Source: Rickettsia typhi (GTDB lineage: Bacteria > Pseudomonadota > Gammaproteobacteria > Burkholderiales > Burkholderiaceae_C). Taken from it: 5,834 nt of DNA. Position 1 is the first letter of the stretch. Every line of letters starts with the position of its first letter. The notes under the pieces are model-generated. The model was not told where the DNA came from, did no database searches, and worked only from the letters and a program-made list of their open reading frames with translations. Below, one piece after another: positions 1 to 5,834 of this stretch. The position numbers and the translations under genes were made by a program. The stretch is taken from positions 1 through 5,834 of the forward strand of contig CALPPP020000088.1 of assembly GCA_943325485.2 (NCBI GenBank), read 5' to 3'.

Positions 1-1227
1 GAACACCGAGGTGGCGCTGATGCACAGCCACAGCGGGTACTTCCATGCGTAGCGAATGACAAAGAAGGTCAAGATGGTGGTGATCAACATATCGGTACAC
101 ACCGCAATGCCGTAAGCCGCCGCCAAATTGCTGGAGGTTTTGAACATCACCACGGCCAACACAATGAACACAAACAGGCCCCAGTTCACAAAAGGCATGT
201 AAATCTGTCCGGTGTCTTTTTCGCTGGTGTGCTGAACCTGTAAGCGCGGCAAAAACCCCAGCTGAATCACTTGCTTGGTGACGCTGAAAGCGCCGGTGAT
301 CAGCGCTTGAGAGGCGATGACGGTGGCCGCTGTTGCCAAGATCACCAGAGGAATCAGCGCCCAATCGGGGGCCATGTTGTAAAACGGGTTTTTCACGGCT
401 TCTGGTTCGGTCAGCAACAAAGCGCCTTGGCCAAAATAGTTCAGGGTCAAACAAGGCATGACCAAGCCAAACCAAGCCAAACGAATAGGCTTTTTGCCAA
501 AGTGGCCCATGTCGGCATACAAAGCTTCGCCGCCCGTCACGCACAAGACCACCGCGCCCAAAATCAAAAACGTGGTGCCGGGTTGCTCCCACATGAACTT
601 CACAGCGTAATAGGGACTGATGGCCCACAAAATCGTTGGATTGCTGGCGATGTGGTAAACGCCCAAAGCTGCAATAGCGATAAACCAAACCGTGGTGATG
701 GGGCCAAAAAACTTGCCAATACCAGCAGTACCACGCTTTTGAACCGCAAACAAACACAACAAAATAAGCAGGGTCAAGGGAATGACATAGCGCTTGAAGT
801 TGGGCGAGACCACCTCCAAGCCTTCCACCGCTGACAGCACAGAAATTGCTGGGGTGATAACGCCATCGCCATAAAACAAGCAGGTGCCAAAAATACCGAC
901 CACCAGCAAAATACTTCGCAACCGAGGTTTGTCGCGAACCGAGGAAGATGCAAGCGCCAGCATGGCCACCAACCCGCCCTCGCCGTTGTTGTCGGCGCGC
1001 AGCACCAACATGACATATTTCAGCGAAACAATGAATGTCAGGGTCCAAAAGAAGATGGACAAAATGCCCATCACATTGTCAGGCGTGAATTCCACATGGC
1101 CTGAACCAAACACCTCTTTGATGGAGTAAAGGACACTGGTACCAATGTCCCCATAAACGACCCCAATAGCACCCAGGGTCAAACTGGCAAGTGAAGATTT
1201 GTGTGTGTCAGATGCGGAACCGCTCAT
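1..1227 (-). CDS. kup: Kup-family low-affinity K+ uptake transporter, 5' part (3' end outside window)
   Basis: This encodes the N-terminal 409 residues of a Kup/HAK/KT potassium transporter, an inner-membrane protein thought to bring in K+ together with H+. Family hallmarks appear in order: GDIGTSVLY (26-34), [19 protein letters not shown] (118-136), [17 protein letters not shown] (231-247), [11 protein letters not shown] (262-272) and the NWGLFV block (348-353). Conserved family acidic residues D27, E135 and E234 are present. About ten hydrophobic segments are visible of the roughly twelve usual in the family. E. coli Kup has 622 residues, so the last third, including the cytoplasmic tail, is missing because the window ends; the frame is open to base 1. 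The proline usual in GDIGTSPLY is valine here, which I believe occurs in related bacteria. The ATG at 1227 is chosen because the conserved core begins about 20 residues later. It has no well-placed Shine-Dalgarno site; the nearest strong purine run, GGAGAGG, ends 22 bases upstream. kup follows gshA on the same strand. Confidence 0.96.
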   Translation of the reverse strand, partial: MSGSASDTHKSSLASLTLGAIGVVYGDIGTSVLYSIKEVFGSGHVEFTPDNVMGILSIFFWTLTFIVSLKYVMLVLRADNNGEGGLVAMLALASSSVRDKPRLRSILLVVGIFGTCLFYGDGVITPAISVLSAVEGLEVVSPNFKRYVIPLTLLILLCLFAVQKRGTAGIGKFFGPITTVWFIAIAALGVYHIASNPTILWAISPYYAVKFMWEQPGTTFLILGAVVLCVTGGEALYADMGHFGKKPIRLAWFGLVMPCLTLNYFGQGALLLTEPEAVKNPFYNMAPDWALIPLVILATAATVIASQALITGAFSVTKQVIQLGFLPRLQVQHTSEKDTGQIYMPFVNWGLFVFIVLAVVMFKTSSNLAAAYGIAVCTDMLITTILTFFVIRYAWKYPLWLCISATSVF

Positions 1228-1247
1228 CAGCCTATGAAGCGGCTGAT
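1220..1247 (-). promoter_or_regulatory. Hairpins enclosing the kup start codon
   Basis: On the minus-strand RNA, AUCAGCC (1247-1241) is a perfect 7-bp partner of GGCUGAU (1232-1226), with an 8-base loop; the AU of the kup start codon lies in the stem. A competing fold pairs CCGCUUCAU (1242-1234) with AUGAGCGG (1227-1220). It has 8 bp, one bulged U and a 6-base loop, can be extended by a G-U and an A-U pair, and contains the whole AUG. The two folds share bases and cannot both form. The pairing is seen directly; a role in translational control is inference. Confidence 0.4.
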
Positions 1248-1262
1248 CGCCTCTCCACCCAT
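1227..1262 (-). other. Candidate leader mini-ORF (11 codons) overlapping the kup start
   Basis: The minus strand reads ATG at 1262-1260 followed by ten codons and TGA at 1229-1227, encoding [11 protein letters not shown]. The final A of the stop is the first A of the kup ATG, giving a TGATG stop-start overlap of the kind used in translational coupling. The purine-rich GGAGAGG (1256-1250) lies inside the mini-ORF. It has no Shine-Dalgarno site of its own, and the frame is open upstream only to a nearby TAA. An ORF this short can arise by chance, so expression is unproven. Confidence 0.25.
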
Positions 1263-1281
1263 TAACAAGATGCGCGGAGTT

Positions 1282-1317
1282 TACCTATTTTGCAGTGCAG
1301 CATAGGTATTCTTTTTT
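1282..1317 (+). terminator. Terminator-like hairpin with T-run, facing the plus strand
   Basis: TACCTAT (1282-1288) and ATAGGTA (1302-1308) form a perfect 7-bp inverted repeat. Read on the plus strand, the 13-base loop can pair further (TGC with GCA around an AGT triloop, plus a T-G wobble), leaving one mismatch. It is followed at once by TTCTTTTTT (1309-1317), which overlaps the gshA stop codon. Read on the minus strand, the hairpin has no T-run after it. It is AT-rich and weak for a terminator. It could instead be a 3' structure on gshA mRNA or an operator upstream of kup. Confidence 0.35.
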
Positions 1318-2611
1318 ATTCGTATACCTCGGCATTGGGGTCGGTTTGCTCCATTTCGTAGCTTGCGGCCAACATGGCCAATCGGGCAATCACCCCGTAC
1401 ATGTAGAAACGGTTGGGCAAGCTGGCACCAGGCTTCATGCCTGGCTGGGGCGTGTGAGCGCTTTGCTCAAACGCCAAGGGCACAAAGCTCGATCCAGGGG
1501 CATTCAGGTTTTCGTCCACGCCACGCTCGGCATGGACACGGTAAAAGCCGCCCACCACATAGCGGTCCATCATGTAGACCACCGGCTCGGCCACCGCGTC
1601 GTTGATGCGCTCGTTGGTCAGCACGCCTTCTTGGATGATGACTTGGTTGACCTCTTGGCCGTCTTTGACCACGCTCATTTTGTTGCGGGTTTTACGGTTC
1701 AAGGCCTCCAAATCGGCCACGCTGCGCACTGTCATGATGCCCATGCCATAGGTGCCGTTGTCCGCTTTGACGATCACAAAAGGTTTTTCGTGGATGCCAA
1801 ATTCCTTGTATTTGCGACGGATTTTGGTCAGCAACATGTCGACATTGGTGGTCAGGCACTCCATGCCCGTGCCCTCGGCAAAGTTGACCTCGCCGCATTG
1901 GCTGAACATGGGGTTGATCAGCCAGGGGTCAATGCCCAGCAACTTGCCAAAGCGCTTGGACACTTCTTCATAGTTGGCGAAATGCTGGCTTTTGCGCCGC
2001 ACACACCAACCGGCGTGCAGTGGCGGCAACAGGTATTGCTCGTGCAGGTCCTCCAATATGCCGGGGATGCCTGCGCTTAAATCGTTGTTGAGCAAAATCG
2101 TGCAAGGGTCGAAGTCTTTCAGTCCCAAGCGGGTTTTGCTGCGAATCACAGGCTCCAACTTGACCGATTCGCCATTGGGCAAATCGATGGTGGTGTCTTC
2201 TTTGATCTCGGGGTTGATGGAGCCAATACGCACATTCAAACCCGCCATGTTGAAGATGCGGGCGAGTTGCGCCACATTGCTCAGGTAAAAGGTGTTGCGG
2301 GTGTGGTTTTCGGGGATCAGCAAGAGGTTGCGGGCTTCGGGGCAAATTTTCTCAATCGCCGCCATCGCCGCTTGCACTGCCAAGGGCAGCATCTCGGGCG
2401 TGAGGTTGTTCCAACCGCCAGGGTAGAGGTTGGTGTCCACAGGGGCGAGTTTGAAGCCCGCATTGCGGATGTCCACCGAGCTGTAAAAAGGTGGCGTGTG
2501 TTCCATCCACTCCATGCGAAACCAGCGCTCGATGGCGGGCATGGAGTCAAGAATGCGCTGCTCGAGTTCGTTGATAGGGCCGGTGAGCGCGGTAATGAGG
2601 TGAGGAACCAT
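1316..2611 (-). CDS. gshA: Glutamate-cysteine ligase, proteobacterial GshA type
   Basis: This 431-residue protein matches the GshA family first described from Acidithiobacillus ferrooxidans and common in betaproteobacteria, which is distinct from E. coli GshA. It joins glutamate and cysteine, using ATP, to make gamma-glutamylcysteine, the first and rate-setting step of glutathione synthesis in the cytosol. Recognisable blocks are MVPHLITALTGPINELEQ (1-18), LAPVDTNLYPGGWNNL (55-70), LIPENHTRNTFYLSN (98-112), an acidic stretch CGEVNFAEGTGMEC (239-252), and FVIVKADNGTYGMGIMTV (278-295), which resembles the nucleotide-binding part of ATP-grasp-like ligases. The C-terminus (PNRFYMYGVIARLAMLAASYE) is also typical. 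The ATG at 2611 gives the usual family N-terminus. No Shine-Dalgarno site precedes it; a pyrimidine tract does. gshB, often next to gshA in this order, is not seen here; the next gene is kup after 88 bases. Confidence 0.95.
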   Translation of the reverse strand: MVPHLITALTGPINELEQRILDSMPAIERWFRMEWMEHTPPFYSSVDIRNAGFKLAPVDTNLYPGGWNNLTPEMLPLAVQAAMAAIEKICPEARNLLLIPENHTRNTFYLSNVAQLARIFNMAGLNVRIGSINPEIKEDTTIDLPNGESVKLEPVIRSKTRLGLKDFDPCTILLNNDLSAGIPGILEDLHEQYLLPPLHAGWCVRRKSQHFANYEEVSKRFGKLLGIDPWLINPMFSQCGEVNFAEGTGMECLTTNVDMLLTKIRRKYKEFGIHEKPFVIVKADNGTYGMGIMTVRSVADLEALNRKTRNKMSVVKDGQEVNQVIIQEGVLTNERINDAVAEPVVYMMDRYVVGGFYRVHAERGVDENLNAPGSSFVPLAFEQSAHTPQPGMKPGASLPNRFYMYGVIARLAMLAASYEMEQTDPNAEVYE

Positions 2612-2621
2612 GGGGTCGCTT

Positions 2622-2638
2622 GAAAAGAGTGAGAGAGG
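2622..2638 (-). promoter_or_regulatory. Pyrimidine-rich tract in the gshA leader
   Basis: On the minus strand this is a 17-base run with 16 pyrimidines (CCTCTCTCACTCTTTTC), ending 10 bases before the gshA ATG, where a purine-rich ribosome binding site would be expected. Pyrimidine-rich leaders can bind ribosomal protein S1, so it may stand in for the missing Shine-Dalgarno site. The composition is seen; the role is inference. Confidence 0.3.
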
Positions 2639-2653
2639 TAAGTGGGGGTGATT

Positions 2654-2673
2654 CTGACAGCTTCAAGCGTCAG
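2654..2673 (-). promoter_or_regulatory. Hairpin in the proA-gshA gap
   Basis: CTGAC and GTCAG flank an inner GCT/AGC pairing around a TGA triloop, with one bulged T. That gives 8 bp in 20 bases, starting 13 bases after the proA stop. No T-run follows on either strand, so it is a poor intrinsic terminator. It could stabilise the proA 3' end, mark an RNA processing site, or be part of the gshA leader. Confidence 0.35.
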
Positions 2674-2686
2674 GAGCTTCTCAGCC

Positions 2687-3970
2687 TCAACCCCGCACTT
2701 CCCCCGCTCCCAACACCACATATTTCAACGAGGTGAGGCCCTCTATGCCCACCGGTCCACGGGCGTGGAATTTGTCGGTGGAAATGCCGATCTCGGCACC
2801 CAAGCCGTATTCAAAGCCATCGGCAAAGCGGGTGCTGGCGTTGACGATGACGCTGGCCGAGTCGACCTCACGCAAAAAGCGCTGGCTGTGCACATGGTTC
2901 AACGTGAGAATGGCGTCGGTGTGGTGGCTGCTGTAGTGGTTGATGTGGGCAATGGCTGCGTCCAAGCCGTCCACCACCTTGATGCTGATGATGGGCGCCA
3001 AATATTCCTCGAACCAATCTTGCTCGGTGGCGTCTTTGAGCACCGCGCCTTTGATGCTTTGCAACAAGGCTTTGGCCTCGGAGCAGCAACGCATTTCCAC
3101 GCCTTTGTCGGCAAACACTTGGCCGATGCGCGGCAAAAACGCCGCCGCCACACCACGGGCCACCAGCAAACTTTCTGTGGCGTTGCAAGGGCTGTACTTT
3201 TGGGTTTTGGCGTTGTCCACCACGGTGAGCGCCATGTCGAGGTCACACGGGTCGTCCACATAGGTGTGGCAGTTGCCGTCCAAATGTTTGATGACAGGCA
3301 CCTTGGCGTCTTGGCTGATGCGCTCGATCAAACCCTTGCCGCCGCGTGGGATAACCACGTCCACGAAAGCTGGCATGGTGATGAGTTCACCCACGGCTGC
3401 GCGGTCGGTGGTGGGCACGAGTTGCACCGCATCGGTGGGCAAACCGGCCTCGGCCAAGGCTTGTTGCACCAGCGCGGCCAAGGCTTTGTTGGAGTCGATG
3501 GCCTCAGAGCCGCCGCGCAAGTTGCAGGCGTTGCCACTCTTGATAGCCAGTGACGCCGCTTCGATGGTGACGTTGGGGCGGCTCTCGTAAATCATGCCAA
3601 ACACGCCGATGGGCACGCGCATTTGCCCAACCCGAATACCGCTGGGCTGCTGGCTCATGCCGCTGATGCTGCCAATGATGTCGGGCATGGATGCCAACTG
3701 TTCGCAACCCAAGGCGCAGGTTTCAAGCGTTTGCGGCGAGAGCTTCAGGCGATCGACCATGGGCGCGGCCAAACCGGCGGCTTGGGCGCGGCTCAGGTCT
3801 TTGGCGTTGTCGGTTTGCAAAGCAGCGGTGTGCTCGCGCAGCAGCCGCGCCAGCACCCGCAAAGCTTGGGCTTTTTGCGCCGCCGTGGCCCGTGCCATGC
3901 CCGCGGCCGCACACCGCGCTTGCAGGCCCAAGGTGCGCATGAGTTCGGGGATGGTGGCGGCGGCGTTCAT
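2687..3970 (-). CDS. proA: Gamma-glutamyl phosphate reductase (proline biosynthesis)
   Basis: ProA reduces gamma-glutamyl phosphate with NADPH to glutamate 5-semialdehyde, the second step from glutamate to proline, in the cytosol. From the ATG at 3970 it has 427 residues (E. coli ProA has 417). Visible family features are [17 protein letters not shown] (about 119-135), [15 protein letters not shown] (150-164), [10 protein letters not shown] (206-215), [14 protein letters not shown] (226-239), the catalytic cysteine in [12 protein letters not shown] (C262), and the ProA signature [15 protein letters not shown] (about 342-356). The C-terminal [29 protein letters not shown] is also diagnostic. 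An in-frame GTG at 3994 would add eight residues (435 total), but those (MHLCQNPA) look unlike a ProA N-terminus, so the ATG is preferred. Neither start has a Shine-Dalgarno site. The gene follows holA by 25 bases and is probably cotranscribed. The partner proB is not in this window. Confidence 0.97.
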   Translation of the reverse strand: MNAAATIPELMRTLGLQARCAAAGMARATAAQKAQALRVLARLLREHTAALQTDNAKDLSRAQAAGLAAPMVDRLKLSPQTLETCALGCEQLASMPDIIGSISGMSQQPSGIRVGQMRVPIGVFGMIYESRPNVTIEAASLAIKSGNACNLRGGSEAIDSNKALAALVQQALAEAGLPTDAVQLVPTTDRAAVGELITMPAFVDVVIPRGGKGLIERISQDAKVPVIKHLDGNCHTYVDDPCDLDMALTVVDNAKTQKYSPCNATESLLVARGVAAAFLPRIGQVFADKGVEMRCCSEAKALLQSIKGAVLKDATEQDWFEEYLAPIISIKVVDGLDAAIAHINHYSSHHTDAILTLNHVHSQRFLREVDSASVIVNASTRFADGFEYGLGAEIGISTDKFHARGPVGIEGLTSLKYVVLGAGEVRG

Positions 3971-3996
3971 GGCTGGATTTTGGCAGAGATGCACAT
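3967..3996 (-). other. Candidate mini-ORF bridging holA stop and proA start
   Basis: An ATG at 3996-3994 overlaps the holA stop as TGATG. It opens a nine-codon frame (MCISAKIQP) that ends at a TGA (3969-3967) overlapping the proA ATG as ATGA. Ribosomes finishing holA could thus restart here and be delivered onto the proA start, which has no Shine-Dalgarno site. The overlaps are seen directly; translation of the peptide is inference, and an arrangement this short may be coincidental. Confidence 0.25.
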
Positions 3997-5048
3997 CAAG
4001 CTGGTTGACAGGCTTTGCTCAGCATGAAGGCCAAGCGGCCCAAGGCTTGCCAGCTATCGGTCGGCCACTGTGCAAAACGCAAGCCTTTGACCACGCCGTC
4101 CACTTGATGCGCGGCGCTCAGCAAGCGGTCCATGGCTGCGGGGGACAACAGGGGCAAAACCCGCTCGAACAAACGCTCTTTGGGTCCCCATATGCGCTGC
4201 TCACGCAACACCTGCGGCAAGGGTCGGCCACTGGCCACCGCGTCTTTGACACGCTTCAAAGCACGAATGTCCTCAGCCAAAGCGAAATGCACCAACACCT
4301 CCGAGGTACCCTCGGCCCGCAAGCCGTCCAACATGCGCTGCACCCGCAGGTGTTGACCGGCCAGCACGGTTTCGCTGAGCTTGAACACATTGAAACGCGC
4401 CACATTCAACACCGCGTTTTCAATGTCCTCAAAGCTCAATTCCTGCGCCGCGTACAGCAACGCCAATTTTTGAATTTCTTGGTGAGCGGCCAGCAAATTG
4501 CCCTCCACCCTGTCGGCAAAAAACTGCAAGCTGCGCTGTCCCTCTTCACCGGCACGCACACGCTGCTGCTGCAAGGCCAAGCGCTGGGCAATCCAAGCTG
4601 GCAAGGCAGCTCGCTCTATGGGCTCGATTTGCACGCTGACGCCATGCGCATCCAGTGCAGTGAACCAACCTGAAGATTTGGCGGTTTTATCGAGGCGAGG
4701 CAAAGACAACAAGACCAACACGCCATCATTGCCCACACAAGCCTGGGCAATGCGCTGCAAAGCTTCGCTGCCGTCTTTGCCGGGCTTGCCTGAGGGTATA
4801 CGGATATCGATGAGCTGCTTGTCGGCAAACAAACTCATGGCCGAGGTGGCTGATTCCACCTCGCCCCAATCGAAGTGTGCGCCGGCCACGGTGAACACAT
4901 GGCGTTCTGAAAAACCTTGTTGCCTGGCTGTGGCGCGTATGGCATCAGCCGCCTCTTGCAACAGCAAAGCCTCGTCGCCATGCAAGGTGTAGAGCGAGCG
5001 CAACTCTTGGGGCAGTTGCTCGCTCAGGCGTTGGAGGGAGAGTTGCAT
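3996..5048 (-). CDS. holA: DNA polymerase III delta subunit (clamp loader)
   Basis: HolA is the delta subunit of the replicative clamp loader, which opens the beta sliding clamp ring so it can be placed on DNA. The protein has 350 residues, close to E. coli delta (343). The N-terminal AAA+-like part carries [20 protein letters not shown] (19-38). The clamp-contacting segment [12 protein letters not shown] (69-80) places Leu73 and Phe74 exactly where E. coli delta has the Leu-Phe pair that wedges into the beta clamp. Further typical blocks are [18 protein letters not shown] (181-198) and [16 protein letters not shown] (216-231). The C-terminal helical collar domain follows, with the [12 protein letters not shown] segment (287-298). 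As known for delta, no functional Walker A motif is seen. The ATG lies 11 bases after the lptE stop and has no purine-rich site before it, so coupled translation is likely. Confidence 0.96.
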   Translation of the reverse strand: MQLSLQRLSEQLPQELRSLYTLHGDEALLLQEAADAIRATARQQGFSERHVFTVAGAHFDWGEVESATSAMSLFADKQLIDIRIPSGKPGKDGSEALQRIAQACVGNDGVLVLLSLPRLDKTAKSSGWFTALDAHGVSVQIEPIERAALPAWIAQRLALQQQRVRAGEEGQRSLQFFADRVEGNLLAAHQEIQKLALLYAAQELSFEDIENAVLNVARFNVFKLSETVLAGQHLRVQRMLDGLRAEGTSEVLVHFALAEDIRALKRVKDAVASGRPLPQVLREQRIWGPKERLFERVLPLLSPAAMDRLLSAAHQVDGVVKGLRFAQWPTDSWQALGRLAFMLSKACQPA

Positions 5049-5059
5049 GAGGTTTCGGG

Positions 5060-5560
5060 CTAGGGCATGCGCACGACAGCGAGTCGGCGCAACACCTGCT
5101 GTACCAAGTCTAAGCGCATATCGCGGTAGAGCAAACCCTCTTCGGTTTCTTTGGACAATGCGGCGGTTTCGTTAAAGCTGATGTCTCGCTCTTGCACCAA
5201 CTCGGTTTCTGGGATCAACTCGATACCGTCACGTGTGCGTAGCTTGAAGCGAATGCGAAAGCGCAACTGAAACTCTCTGACCGCGCCCGCCGAGGTTCGG
5301 CTGAGAATGACTTTCTCAGGCGACTCCAGTAACAAATCAAAAATCACATCGGCACGCTCGACCTGCTTGGGGTCGCTGATGACCTCTACCCGCCCAGAAG
5401 CTGAAATATTTCGCTTGAGCTCTTGGCCAAATACCGAGGCTTCAGGCAGTCCGCTGTAGAGGGTGCGAAACGGGTAGTTGGGCGCTTGGCGCAACTGGAA
5501 CCCACAGGCGGTTAAACCCATCAAGAAAGCACTGGAGACAAATACGCGGCGTTTCATCAT
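5060..5560 (-). CDS. lptE: LPS-assembly lipoprotein LptE
   Basis: LptE is an outer-membrane lipoprotein that plugs the LptD barrel and takes part in the last step of lipopolysaccharide export to the cell surface. This 166-residue protein has a clear lipoprotein signal: basic MMKRR, a hydrophobic stretch (about 6-16), and lipobox LTAC with the modified cysteine at C19. It is followed by GFQLR, the start characteristic of LptE/RlpB. The rest is low in recognisable motifs, as usual for this family, with an alternating-strand pattern (EFQLRFRIRFKLRT, 96-109) and a C-terminal helix (YRDMRLDLVQQVLRRL). It is shorter than E. coli LptE (193). The identification rests on the N-terminus, the size and the leuS-holA position. 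Two ATGs lie in tandem (5560 and 5557); either could be used. It begins 2 bases after the leuS stop. Confidence 0.93.
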   Translation of the reverse strand: MMKRRVFVSSAFLMGLTACGFQLRQAPNYPFRTLYSGLPEASVFGQELKRNISASGRVEVISDPKQVERADVIFDLLLESPEKVILSRTSAGAVREFQLRFRIRFKLRTRDGIELIPETELVQERDISFNETAALSKETEEGLLYRDMRLDLVQQVLRRLAVVRMP

Positions 5561-5562
5561 GT

Positions 5563-5834
<272 letters not shown>

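Noticed and set aside
461..480. Tandem duplication of the 10-base unit ACCAAGCCAA
   Set aside because: It falls in kup and encodes the family-typical LAWFGLV stretch on the minus strand; 10 bases is not a codon multiple and the protein is intact, so it looks coincidental.
271..834. Plus-strand open frame of 187 codons opposite kup
   Set aside because: The minus strand here encodes conserved Kup transmembrane sequence; the plus-strand product looks like reverse-strand noise.
900..907. Chi-like octamer (GCTGGTGG on the minus strand), also at 3160-3167
   Set aside because: Two copies of an 8-mer in coding sequence are unremarkable, and the E. coli Chi sequence is not known to act as Chi in this lineage.
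1295..2080. Plus-strand open frame of 261 codons opposite gshA
   Set aside because: It starts at a GTG inside the hairpin loop near the gshA stop and runs antisense to conserved gshA; the His-rich product has no domain I recognise.
2642..3553. Plus-strand open frame of 303 codons opposite proA
   Set aside because: It is antisense to a well-conserved proA, its product is a His/Val/Gly-rich composition typical of shadows of high-GC genes, and it has no recognisable domain.
3971..3994. Upstream GTG start for proA adding eight residues
   Set aside because: The added residues do not look like a ProA N-terminus and there is no ribosome site for it; the ATG at 3970 fits the family length better. 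It is kept only as an alternative.
3594..4673. Plus-strand open frame of 359 codons opposite proA and holA
   Set aside because: It spans two real genes on the other strand, is low in recognisable motifs, and is rich in Ala, Arg, Gln and Ser as expected of a shadow frame.

Overview
The window is an ordinary stretch of Gram-negative chromosome. All six genes lie on the minus strand, so it reads right to left as leuS (3' end), lptE, holA, proA, gshA, kup (5' part, running off the left edge). The leuS-lptE-holA order, the proteobacterial-type GshA beginning MVPHLITALTGPIN, and the style of the Kup and ProA proteins point to a betaproteobacterium of the order Burkholderiales. Comamonadaceae is the most likely family, but this is judged from remembered protein similarity and not from a search. 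There is no mobile element, CRISPR array, tRNA or rRNA in the window.

Right part (5834 to about 3996): the last 89 codons of leuS, then lptE after 2 bases and holA after 11 bases. This is the familiar cluster of tRNA charging, outer-membrane LPS assembly and clamp loading. The tight spacing suggests one transcript. proA follows holA with at most 25 bases between them, so it probably belongs to the same transcript.

Middle (3970 to 1316): proA (second enzyme of proline synthesis), a 75-base gap with a small hairpin and a pyrimidine-rich leader, then gshA (first enzyme of glutathione synthesis). Left part: an 88-base gap holding two inverted repeats, then the first 409 codons of kup, a K+ uptake transporter. 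ProA and GshA both draw on glutamate, and K+ is the usual counter-ion of the cellular glutamate pool. A loose osmotic or redox theme is therefore possible, but it is inferred from gene order only.

The most interesting signals are at the gene boundaries. The kup start codon lies inside two mutually exclusive hairpins and overlaps the stop of an 11-codon leader ORF (TGATG). A second mini-ORF bridges holA and proA, touching the holA stop (TGATG) and the proA start (ATGA). A terminator-like hairpin with a T-run beside the gshA stop faces the plus strand, against every gene here. None of the five visible start codons has a well-placed Shine-Dalgarno sequence. These are modest, testable observations; no new multi-gene system is apparent.
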